Shown one piece after another: positions 47,602-55,778 of a stretch of DNA of 64,000 nt (position 1 is its first letter; each line of letters starts with the position of its first letter). Origin of the DNA: JACPNO01 sp963825405 (GTDB lineage: Bacteria; Acidobacteriota; Terriglobia; Bryobacterales; Bryobacteraceae); NCBI GenBank assembly GCA_963825405.1, contig CAWGTB010000011.1:124001-188000 (forward strand), in the 5' to 3' direction. The notes beneath the pieces were generated by a model. That model did not search any database. It saw only the letters and a program-made list of their open reading frames with translations, and was not told the DNA's origin. Position numbers and translations under genes: made by a program.

Positions 47602-49827
47602 ATGAATCGCCTTCTGAAATATATCAACACGGCGATAGCGGTGTTGGCCGTTCTCGTGCTCGGCGTCGTCTATTGGTACGGCTGGCGGCCCTTGCCGCAG
47701 ACTTCCGGCAGCATCACGGCGCCGCTCGCGCAGCCGGTCACGGTGCGCTTCGACAACCTCGGTGAGCCGCATATCACAGCCGCCAACGAAGACGATCTGC
47801 TCTTCGCGCAAGGCTACCTCACCGCGCAGGAGCGCCTGTTTCAGATGGACGCGCTGCGCCGTCAGGCGGCTGGCGACTTGTCGGAGGTGATCGGCATGGC
47901 CACCCTCGAAAGCGATCGCGAGGCCCGCCGCCTGCGCCTGCGCCGCATCGCTGAAGAGGCCTATACTTCGCTTCCGCCCAAGGACCGCGCCGCGCTCGCC
48001 GCCTATGCCCGCGGGGTGAGCTACTACATCGCTACTCATCTCGACCGGCTGCCGTTCGAGTTCAAAGCGCTGGGTTACGACCCGCGTCCCTGGAGCGTCA
48101 TCGATTGCATTCTTGCCGGTCTGCAAATGTACAAAACGCTCACCACCACCTGGCCCGACGAATTGCTGAAGCGCAGTATGCTGGCGGCGGGCGATGCGGC
48201 TAAAGTGAATTTCCTGCTGCCCACGCGCACCGGATCCGAAATGCCGCCCGGCGGCGACGCCCACGCCGGCTCCAATGCCTGGGCCATTTCCGGCGCCCAC
48301 ACAGCTTCCGGAAAGCCGCTGCTCTCGAACGACATGCACTTGGAATTTTCCATTCCCGGCATCTGGTTCATGGTGCATCTGCAAGCGCCCGGCATCAATG
48401 TCAGCGGCGTTTCCCTGCCCGGTACACCGGGTGTGATTGTGGGACATAACGAGCGCATCGCCTGGGGCCTCACCAATCTGCATTTCGATGTGCAGGATCT
48501 CTACATCGAAAAAATCGACGAGCGCACCGGCCAATTCCAGTTTCGCGGCAAGGTGCTGCAGGCCCGCTCGGAACGCGAGTTGATTCCGGTGAAGGGCGCG
48601 CGTTCTGTGGAAGTGGCCAACTGGGTCACCGTGCATGGTCCGCTGTGGACTGCCGACCACCAGCAGCGGCTCTCCCTGCGCTGGGCCGCGGCTGAGCCCG
48701 GTAGTTTCCAATTTCCGTTTCTCGAAATCAATCGCGCGCGCAACTGGCAAGAATTTACCGCCGCCGTCGCCCGCTTTCCAGGCCCCGGGCAGAATTTCGT
48801 TTACGCCGACGTGGATGGCAACATCGGCTATCACGCCGCGGGGCGTTTGCCGATTCGCCGCCATTCCGTGGGCGATGTCCCAGTCGACGGCGCGTCCGGC
48901 GATTTCGAATGGGACGGCTTCATCCCCTTCGACCGCTTGCCTTCGTCCTACAATCCGCCAGATGGCTTCATTGTGACCGCCAATCAGAATCCGTTCCCAG
49001 CCGATTATCCGTTCCCGGTCAACGGCAATTTCGCGTCCCCGTATCGCTCCGCGCAAATCCGCAATTTGTTAGCGGCGAAGAACGGCCTGCGTCCCAGCGA
49101 CACCCTGGCCGTGCAGGTGGATATCTATTCCGCCTTCAGCCACTATCTGGCGCAAACGCTCGTCGCAGCCTACGACCACCGCAAGATCGTTGACCCAAAC
49201 CTGGCCGACACCATCGCCGTGTTGCGCGCATGGAACGGACAGATGGAGATGCATCAAGCCGCGCCGCTCATCGCAACCCTGGCGTTTCAACATCTGCGCA
49301 AAGCCGCCGCCGAATCGGCTTCACCCGGCGCGGGCGAGCATTACGAAATGCAGATGGCGTCCGCCGCCCTCGAAAAACTTCTGCGCACGCGTCCAGCGGG
49401 ATGGTTCCGCGATTATGACGAGACCCTGCTCAAGTCACTCGCCGATGCGCTGGAAGAAGGCCGCCGAATCCAGGGGCCGAATGTCCGCAAGTGGATTTAC
49501 GGCGCGGCGCTCGAGTTGCTGATCGCTCATCCCATCGGCCATCGCCTGCCGGTGGTTGGAAAATATTTCGATGTCGGCCCAACTTGGATGAGCGGGTCGC
49601 CAACTACCGTGAAGCAAACCACACGCCGCCTGGGCCCCTCGATGCGAATGAATGCCGACCTGGCCGATTGGGACCGCTCGCAATTGAATCTGCCCATCGG
49701 CGAATCGGGACATGTGCTGTCCCGCCATTACAAAGATCAGTGGGAGGCGTATTATAACGGGACGAGCTTCCCCATGCCGTTCCAAAAGGTGGATGCGAAG
49801 AGCGTGCTGCAACTGGTGCCGCGATAA
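47602..49827 (+). CDS. Penicillin acylase family N-terminal nucleophile hydrolase
   Basis: A 741-residue protein with an N-terminal hydrophobic anchor (TAIAVLAVLVLGVVYWYGW). The alpha part holds NEDDLLFAQGYLTAQERLFQMDALRRQ. The self-cleavage site and nucleophile is Ser224 (AHAGSNAWAISGAHTASGKP), followed by LLSNDMHLEFSIPGIWFMVHL and YHAAGRLPIRR. Such enzymes mature by autocleavage and cut amide bonds of N-acyl compounds such as acyl-homoserine lactones or beta-lactams in the periplasm. The substrate is open. Its stop overlaps the AlgH start by one base. Confidence 0.92.
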   Translation: MNRLLKYINTAIAVLAVLVLGVVYWYGWRPLPQTSGSITAPLAQPVTVRFDNLGEPHITAANEDDLLFAQGYLTAQERLFQMDALRRQAAGDLSEVIGMATLESDREARRLRLRRIAEEAYTSLPPKDRAALAAYARGVSYYIATHLDRLPFEFKALGYDPRPWSVIDCILAGLQMYKTLTTTWPDELLKRSMLAAGDAAKVNFLLPTRTGSEMPPGGDAHAGSNAWAISGAHTASGKPLLSNDMHLEFSIPGIWFMVHLQAPGINVSGVSLPGTPGVIVGHNERIAWGLTNLHFDVQDLYIEKIDERTGQFQFRGKVLQARSERELIPVKGARSVEVANWVTVHGPLWTADHQQRLSLRWAAAEPGSFQFPFLEINRARNWQEFTAAVARFPGPGQNFVYADVDGNIGYHAAGRLPIRRHSVGDVPVDGASGDFEWDGFIPFDRLPSSYNPPDGFIVTANQNPFPADYPFPVNGNFASPYRSAQIRNLLAAKNGLRPSDTLAVQVDIYSAFSHYLAQTLVAAYDHRKIVDPNLADTIAVLRAWNGQMEMHQAAPLIATLAFQHLRKAAAESASPGAGEHYEMQMASAALEKLLRTRPAGWFRDYDETLLKSLADALEEGRRIQGPNVRKWIYGAALELLIAHPIGHRLPVVGKYFDVGPTWMSGSPTTVKQTTRRLGPSMRMNADLADWDRSQLNLPIGESGHVLSRHYKDQWEAYYNGTSFPMPFQKVDAKSVLQLVPR

Positions 49828-50426
49828 TGCGCGCGCTTCTCTTGCTGCTGGCCGTGAGCGCCTACGCCGAAGATCTCGCGGTCGGCAAATTCTTGGTAGC
49901 CCACCGCGACCTGGGCGATCCCAACTTCGCCGAGACGGTGGTCCTGCTGCTTCATTACGACGAAGAAGAAGGCGCCATGGGCCTCATCATCAACCGGCAG
50001 ACCAAGCTCCCGATCTCGCGCGCGCTCAAGCCGCTGAAAGACTCCGAAGGCCACTCCGACCCGGTCTATCTTGGCGGACCCGTTGACCGTACATCCATCC
50101 AGGCCCTGCTGCGATCGCCCACCAAACTGGCTGAGGGCGACCACGTCTTCGCCGACGTTTACACGATTTCAAGCGAGCGGCTTCTGCAGAACGCCCTGCA
50201 AGCCGGCACCGGCGCGACTGCGTTTCGTGTCTACCTGGGCTACGCCGGCTGGGGCCCGGGCCAATTGGAACGCGAAGTGGAAGCCGGCGGCTGGTGGGTT
50301 TTTCCTGGCGATGCGAAATATGTTTTCGACGCCCATCCGGAGACACTGTGGACGCGACTGATCGAAAAGACAGAGTTGCAGATCGCGTGGCTCTGGAAAT
50401 ATCGGCTGTCCCCTTTCCTGCCATGA
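49827..50426 (+). CDS. YqgE/AlgH family protein with signal peptide
   Basis: A 199-residue protein. The core matches UPF0301/AlgH (GKFLVAHRDLGDPNFAETVVLLLHYDEEEGAMGLIINR, DPVYLGGPVD, FRVYLGYAGWGPGQLEREVEAGGWW). Unlike the cytosolic enterobacterial forms, this one begins MRALLLLLAVSAYAEDL, a clear signal peptide, implying export. The family's function is unsettled. It is coupled at both ends: ATG overlaps the acylase stop, and its own stop overlaps the next ATG. Confidence 0.87.
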   Translation: MRALLLLLAVSAYAEDLAVGKFLVAHRDLGDPNFAETVVLLLHYDEEEGAMGLIINRQTKLPISRALKPLKDSEGHSDPVYLGGPVDRTSIQALLRSPTKLAEGDHVFADVYTISSERLLQNALQAGTGATAFRVYLGYAGWGPGQLEREVEAGGWWVFPGDAKYVFDAHPETLWTRLIEKTELQIAWLWKYRLSPFLP

Positions 50427-50797
50427 ATTGGAAAAAGCGGCCTCTCTCCGTGATCATCATCAGTTGTGTGTACATATTGGCGGGCGCGATAGGCTTCGCT
50501 TACCACTTCACCGAGTTCCTAGCGCCCAATCCGTTTCAATACGACATCGTCGGGATCGCACTCGTGCGCCTCACCGCGGTTGTGTGTGGCGTATATATGC
50601 TGCTCGGCCACAACTGGGCGCGCTGGGTTGCGCTCGCATGGATCGCGCTCCACGTAATCCTGAGCGCCTTCCACTCCTTACCGCAGTTCGCGATCCACTG
50701 TCTGTTTCTCGCCGTGATCACCTGGTTTCTTTTTCGCCCCGAGGTAACGCGATATTTTCGCGGTACGAAGATCGGGCCGGAAACCGGGACAACCTAA
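50423..50797 (+). CDS. Small four-helix membrane protein
   Basis: A 124-residue protein with four hydrophobic segments (VIIISCVYILAGAIGFAYHF, IVGIALVRLTAVVCGVYMLL, WVALAWIALHVILSAFHSL, AIHCLFLAVITWFLF). No family motif is recognised. The ATG overlaps the AlgH stop (ATGA), so it belongs to that operon. Confidence 0.75.
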   Translation: MNWKKRPLSVIIISCVYILAGAIGFAYHFTEFLAPNPFQYDIVGIALVRLTAVVCGVYMLLGHNWARWVALAWIALHVILSAFHSLPQFAIHCLFLAVITWFLFRPEVTRYFRGTKIGPETGTT

Positions 50798-50809
50798 AGG
50801 AGAGACCAA

Positions 50810-51191
50810 GTGCGCCGCCTCATATCGTCCGGATCGACATTCGAACGCGAGATTGGTTACTCCAGAGCCGATCGTTGATGGCGATTGGGTATTCATCTCA
50901 GGCACAACCGGCTTCGACTACCAAACCATGACGATTTCAGACGACGTCGTCGACCAGGCCGAGCAGTGCTTGCGCAATATCGAAAAGGCGCTGACAGAGG
51001 CAGGGAGCCGATGGGCAGACGTCGTCCGCGTCCGCTACATCCTGCCCAGGGTCGAAGATTTCGAGCGGTGCTGGCCGGTCCTTCGCAAATATCTGGGCGA
51101 AGTGCGCCCCGCCGCGACGATGATCGCCGCCGGACTTTCCGATCCAAGAATGAAAATTGAAATTGAAGTAACGGCGAAGAAATCTTCGTGA
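50810..51191 (+). CDS. RidA-family reactive intermediate deaminase, one frameshift
   Basis: About 126 residues with GTG start and a strong AAAGGAGAG ribosome-binding site. The first segment (RRLISSGSTFEREIGYSRA) is in one frame. From about 50868-50875 the rest is in another (VDGDWVFISGTTGFDYQTM, CLRNIEKALTEAGSRWADVV, VRPAATMIAAGLSDPRMKIE). RidA proteins hydrolyse 2-aminoacrylate and other imines; Arg in DPRMKIE matches the conserved binding arginine. The stop overlaps the start of the Sel1 gene. Confidence 0.8.
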
Positions 51192-51661
51192 CCGAAAAGC
51201 AGTCCAAGCTCGACGACTTATTCCGCCGCGCCGACGCGCAGTGGGAGAAGGGCAAGTTGAAGTCCGCCTTTCGCTTGTTCCTGGCTCGCTGCGAAGGGAG
51301 GCGATTCCAGCTGCCAAGTCAACCTCGGAAACTTCTACATCGATGGAACCGGAGTCAAGCCCAATCGCGCCAAGGCAATGTACTGGTACAAGCGAGCCTA
51401 TCAACAAGGACACGGGGCCGTGGCAAGCAACATTGCCTGCGTCTATCGGGACGAGAAGAACTTGAAGCAAGCTCTGCGTTGGTTTGAGCGAGCTGTAAAG
51501 TTGCAGGATGGTGATGCGAACTTGGAAATAGCCAAACTTTATCTGGCTAACAGGCACAACAAGACAAGATCATCCCGTATCTAAAGCGAACCATCAAAGC
51601 CAAGTACGTGACGAAGTCATCTACAGACGAAGCCCGCCGCCTTCTGAAGCGCCTGATGTAG
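51188..51661 (+). CDS. Sel1/TPR-repeat protein, two frameshifts, stop supplied by a repeat
   Basis: About 157 residues from GTG 51188. The reading is EKQSKLDDLFRRADAQWEKG in the first frame. From about 51290-51300 it is GGDSSCQVNLGNFYIDGTGV and AMYWYKRAYQQGHGAVASNI (Sel1 repeats). From about 51555-51570 the tail is IIPYLKRTIKAKYVTKSSTD. The final TAG at 51659-51661 belongs to a family A palindrome. Sel1 proteins bind partners and have no catalysis. It is the end of the acylase-AlgH-RidA gene run. Confidence 0.65.
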
Positions 51662-51725
51662 GGGCGGGTTTCAAACCCGCCCTTGTTCCTTCTCCCGGAA
51701 GGGCGGGTTTGAAACCCGACCCTAC
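51658..51725. repeat. Inverted pair of family A palindromes
   Basis: Unit 51658-51683 (GTAGGGGCGGGTTTCAAACC, then CGCCCT) and inverted unit 51700-51725 (AGGGCGGGTTTGAAACCCGA, then CCCTAC), 16 bases apart, between convergent genes. The first overlaps the Sel1 gene stop. Confidence 0.85.
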
Positions 51726-51752
51726 ATAACATCAGATCGGCGCCGCCATCCA

Positions 51753-53034
51753 TCAAGCCCGTTCGTTCCAAAACCGCTGCGCCCACAGCCACGCGCCGGC
51801 GGGAATCAGCATCGCCACGCCCGTCGCCAGGGCCACTGAACGCACATTGATCCCCGCATCCACGGCCAGACTCGCCATGTAACTGGTCACCGCAATGGTC
51901 AACATGCAGAAGCTCAAGTCCGCCGAAAACACGCGTCCGCGAAATTCATCGCCCGTGTAGCGCTGCAGCAGCGTGGTCGAGAACACCCACACAATCGAGC
52001 CGCCCGCGTGCGAGAACAGTACGGCCAGCATTGCCAGCGGCAGCGTCGGCGCCTGCGAGAGCGTCATGTAACCCAATGCCGAAAGCAGAAACGCCAGCAG
52101 GATTCCGCGGCGCATGCGCGGGACGCTGCCTCCCGCCCATCCCGCCGATGTGAGCGGACCCAGCAGCGCCCCGACGCCGCGCGCGCACATTAGCAGGCTC
52201 ATTCCCAGCATCACGCTGCGCTGCGGGTCGATGCCGCGCAGCGTCACCGGGAAAATGCGCGAACCCATAATCGGAAAAATCACCCAGTTCGCGCCCATGA
52301 TGCCGATCCCGCCCTTCAGAAAAACGGTAGCCAGCAGCCGCACGTCCTGGCGCACATAGCGCGCGCCTTCGAGCACCGGCGAAAAATCCACCAGGTCGCG
52401 CCAGTGCAATGGCGGCTTATCCGCAGCGTGCGGTTCATGGAAAACCATTCGTCCGATCAGAAACGCCGAAACCAGAAACGAGAGCGCATTGAGCACGAAG
52501 ACCGTGTCGCGCCCAAGCAGCACTCCAGCCATGCCGCCAATGCCCGCGCCCACCGCCATGTTGAAAGACCACGTGGTCGCCGAGAGCGTATTGGCAACCA
52601 CGATGTCTTCAGCGCGCACGATAGTGGGAATTACTGCGCTGCGCGCCGGCTCAAAAAATCCCCACATCACGGTTTCAAAAAACAGCAGCGGATAGATCAG
52701 CCAGATCGAGCCCGGCGTGCGCGCGAGCAACATGCAGGCCACGATACCAGCACGCACCAGATCGGCGGCGATCATGACTTTCTTGCGGCGCAGACGGTCG
52801 TTGATTACGCCCGCGGTTGGACCGACCAGCGCTTGCGGCAGCACCTGCAGCGTAATCGCCAGCCCCACCGATTGCGCCTTGCCGGTCAACTTGCAGCAGC
52901 AGCGTGTAAACAGCAATTGTGTAAAACCAGTCGCCGATTTCGCTGACGATTTGCGCCGTCCACAGGCGCCGGAAATTGCGGTTGTCGCGCAGCAGACGCC
53001 CATACGCGGCCAGCGTGACGGGATTGGGTTTCAT
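51753..53034 (-). CDS. Major facilitator superfamily transporter, one frameshift
   Basis: About 427 residues. The start at ATG 53034 gives RLLRDNRNFRRLWTAQIVSEIGDWFYTIAVYTLLLQ, the usual opening of the enterobactin-exporter (EntS-like) and macrolide-efflux MFS type. Near 52885-52895 the frame shifts and continues SVGLAITLQVLPQALVGPTAGVINDRLRRKK through twelve helices in all to 51753. Likely an exporter; substrate unknown. It lies just downstream of trpS on the same strand. Confidence 0.82.
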
Positions 53035-53043
53035 GCGCGCCGT

Positions 53044-54035
53044 TCAGCGAGATTCGGTGTAGAGCCCCATGCGCCCCTTCACCAGTTCGACCGTGGAATT
53101 AGCGATCGGCTTCACGCGTTCGGCGCTTTGCCGCAGCACGGCCGCGACATATCCCGCATCGGTCGTGATCTGGCGATAGCGCTGCTGGAAGGGCTCCAGA
53201 TGCGAAATCACCATATCCGCCACTTCTTTTTTAACTGGCCGTAACGCATGCCGTGGAAGTGGGCCTTCATCTGCTCACCGGTCCACTCGCTGAACGCCTG
53301 AAAAATCGTGAGCAGATTTTCGACGCCCGCGCCCAGCGATTCGTAATCCACCGCCGGATTGGAATCGGTAGTCGCGCGCATGATGGTCTTGCGCACTTTG
53401 TCAGGCGCATCGAGCAGAGCAACTAAATGGCCCGCGCCGGTTGCTGACTTGCTCATCTTCGTGGTCGGGTCGTCCAGGCCCATCACGCGCGCGCCCACCA
53501 TCGGCAGGCTGGTTTGCGGCACCACGAACGTTTCGCCATAGAGCGAATTGAAGCGCTGCGCGATATCGCGCGTCAGTTCCAGATGCTGCGACTGGTCCTC
53601 GCCCACCGGCACGATGGCCGCCTGGTACAGCATGATGTCGGCCGCCATCAGCACCGGATATTGGAACAGGCCGTCGCCCACAGTCTCCTGCGCCGCCGCC
53701 TTGGATTTGAATTGCGTCATGCGCCCCAGCCAGCCGAACGGCGTCACGCAGGTGAGCATCCAGGCCAGTTCCGCATGCGCGGGCACGGCGGATTGCACCA
53801 TGATGCTGGAATGTTTGGGGTCGATACCGGCGGCTAAAAATATCGCGGCGATCTCTTCGATCTTGCGGCGAAGCTCGGCCGGTTCCTGATAAATTGTGAC
53901 GGCATGTAGATCGACGATGCAAAAGATGCTCTCATAGTCATACTGCATCTTGACCCAGTTCTTGAGCGCGCCAAGATAATTGCCGATGTGCAAATCGCCG
54001 GACGGCTGTAAGCCGGAGAACACGCGTGCTTTCAT
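53044..54035 (-). CDS. trpS: Tryptophanyl-tRNA synthetase, one frameshift in a poly-A run
   Basis: About 331 residues, the normal TrpS length once corrected. Class I signatures are PSGDLHIGNYLGAL (HIGN, residues 17-20) and TTKMSKSATG (KMSKS, 193-197). Uncorrected, the frame ends early at 53208. In the run of six A (53232-53227), one more A restores EVADMVISHLEPFQQRYRQI and the tail GLYTESR with TGA at 53044. TrpS is normally essential and no second copy is visible here, so a homopolymer sequencing error is the best explanation. Confidence 0.93.
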
Positions 54036-54069
54036 GGGTTGAATTTCTTATCCTACGTGATCGGGTGTA

Positions 54070-55281
54070 ATGGGCACAAACTTAGTTCCTTTTGAAATCG
54101 ACGTGGAAAAGCTGGTATACGGCGGCGATGGCCTCGCCCGCCGCGATGGGCAAGTGATTCTGACGCCTTACGTTTTGCCGGGAGAGCGCGTGGAGGTTGA
54201 AGCGGGCGAGGAGCGGGCAGGCCTGCTGCGCGCGCGATTGCTGCGGGTGGTGACGCCCTCGCTGGACCGCGTTGCCGCGGTGTGCCCGTACTTCGCGCGC
54301 TGCGGCGGCTGCCACTATCAGCAGGCGGGCTACGAGCAGCAGCTCGCCGCGAAACGCGCCATTCTCATCGAGACGCTGGCGCGCGTGGGCAAGATCACCC
54401 CGCCCGGCGAAATCCGCGTCGTGCACGGCGAGCCGTGGGGGTATCGCAATCGCGCGCAGTTCCACATCGACGGAACCGGCATTGGATATCTGGAAGCGCG
54501 CTCGCACAAGCTGTGCACGATTAACCAATGCCCGATCGTGTCTCCGCGCATTCACGCGGCGCTGACCGTCGTGCGCCAAATGTTGCACGATCCCAAATGG
54601 CCGCGCTTCGCCGGCTCGATCGAGCTTTTTACCAATGAAACAGATTTGCAGTTGAATGTTTTGGAGACGGAGCGCCCCATCGCGCGCCGTTTCTTCGATT
54701 GGTGCGGCGAGATGCTGGGCGGCCCGGTCTCAGGCGCGATCGAATATCCCGCTGCCGGCGCGGTCTTCCGCGTCAGCCACAATGCATTTTTTCAGGTGAA
54801 CCGTTTTCTGGTGGATCAGCTCGTGGAGAATGCGCTGGAGCAGGCCGAGGGTGAAAACGCACTCGATCTCTACGCGGGCGTGGGGTTATTTTCTCTACCG
54901 CTGGCCCGGTGTTTTGCGCATGTTACAGCGGTTGAATCGAGTTCGGCCGCGGTGCGCGATCTCGCCCATAACGCGGAGCGCGCAGGCATCGCTGTCAGCA
55001 CGCAGCAGTTGCCCGTGGATGCTTTTCTGCGCAGCCTGGAAACCACGCCGGATTTCGTGTTGGCCGATCCGCCGCGCGCCGGATTAGGCGCAAGTGTCGT
55101 GAAGGAGTTGGCGCGTCTCGCGCCGCCCAGGATTACGATCATCGCCTGCGATCCGGCCACACTGGCGCGCGATCTGGCGGGTCTCACGGCAGTGGGTTAC
55201 AAGATCGAAGGGATTATTCTAATCGATCTATTCCCGCAGACATTTCACATCGAGACAGTAGTGCATCTGCGCCGCGAGTGA
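54070..55281 (+). CDS. RlmD/TrmA-family RNA (uracil-5-)-methyltransferase
   Basis: A 403-residue SAM-dependent enzyme. It has an N-terminal TRAM domain (VEKLVYGGDGLARRDGQVIL). Four cysteines for a 4Fe-4S cluster are Cys72, Cys78, Cys81 and Cys149 (VCPYFARCGGCHYQ, HKLCT). The methyltransferase core shows FQVNRFLVDQL, ALDLYAGVGLFSLPLA, VLADPPRAGLG and the catalytic IIACDPATLARDL. It makes 5-methyluridine in 23S rRNA or tRNA; which position cannot be read from sequence alone. It is divergent from trpS. Confidence 0.92.
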   Translation: MGTNLVPFEIDVEKLVYGGDGLARRDGQVILTPYVLPGERVEVEAGEERAGLLRARLLRVVTPSLDRVAAVCPYFARCGGCHYQQAGYEQQLAAKRAILIETLARVGKITPPGEIRVVHGEPWGYRNRAQFHIDGTGIGYLEARSHKLCTINQCPIVSPRIHAALTVVRQMLHDPKWPRFAGSIELFTNETDLQLNVLETERPIARRFFDWCGEMLGGPVSGAIEYPAAGAVFRVSHNAFFQVNRFLVDQLVENALEQAEGENALDLYAGVGLFSLPLARCFAHVTAVESSSAAVRDLAHNAERAGIAVSTQQLPVDAFLRSLETTPDFVLADPPRAGLGASVVKELARLAPPRITIIACDPATLARDLAGLTAVGYKIEGIILIDLFPQTFHIETVVHLRRE

Positions 55282-55290
55282 TCGCATTAC

Positions 55291-55316
55291 GGAGCCGTGA
55301 CCATAGGGAGCGGTTT
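55291..55316. repeat. Family B repeat at the GNAT gene end
   Basis: GGAGCCGTGACCATAGGGAG followed by CGGTTT. A family B-like unit between convergent genes; it touches the TAA stop of the GNAT gene (55316-55318). Confidence 0.6.
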
Positions 55317-55774
55317 TACGAAAGCCCCTCTTCAAACATCACGTAGTGCGATTCCGCCATGCCCAACGCTGCATATGTTTTTTGCGCACCGGCGTTTTCT
55401 TTTTCCACATACAGCCGGAACCCGCACACGCCGCCCTCTGCCCGCGCGCGCTGCTTGACGAAATCGTACAACTGCCGGTAAATTCCCTGACGGCGAAATT
55501 CCGGACGGATGTAGACGCTCTGTATCCACCAATAAATAGCGTTGCGCCAGTCGCTCCACTCAAAAGTAATCATGAGCGAGCCGGCCAGTTCCCCGCCCGC
55601 CTCAGCCACCACGTAGAACCCTTGCGCGGGATTGCGCAGCAGTCCGTCAACGCCTGCCGTCACAATCGCGAGCGGCAATTCCTTGCGCTCTGTCTCCCAG
55701 GCCATTGAGCGGTTGAATGCCACCAGCGCCGCGGCATCCGCAGGCTGGGCTATTCGTATCGAGATTTCCGCCAT
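55316..55774 (-). CDS. GNAT-family N-acetyltransferase
   Basis: A 152-residue acetyltransferase starting at ATG 55774 (MAEISIRIAQPADAAALVAF). The GNAT fold shows GFYVVAEAGGELAGSLMITF, YWWIQSVYIRPEFRRQGIYR (acetyl-CoA-binding R-x-x-Q-G-I/G) and RLYVEKENAGAQKTYAALGM. Substrate unknown. It starts 4 bases after the S9 peptidase stop. The stop codon abuts a family B repeat. Confidence 0.87.
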   Translation of the reverse strand: MAEISIRIAQPADAAALVAFNRSMAWETERKELPLAIVTAGVDGLLRNPAQGFYVVAEAGGELAGSLMITFEWSDWRNAIYWWIQSVYIRPEFRRQGIYRQLYDFVKQRARAEGGVCGFRLYVEKENAGAQKTYAALGMAESHYVMFEEGLS

Positions 55775-55778
55775 TTGC

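Noticed and set aside
47518..49056. 512-codon minus-strand open frame over the penicillin acylase gene
   Set aside because: Antisense shadow of a well-supported gene; composition is not protein-like and no motif is seen.
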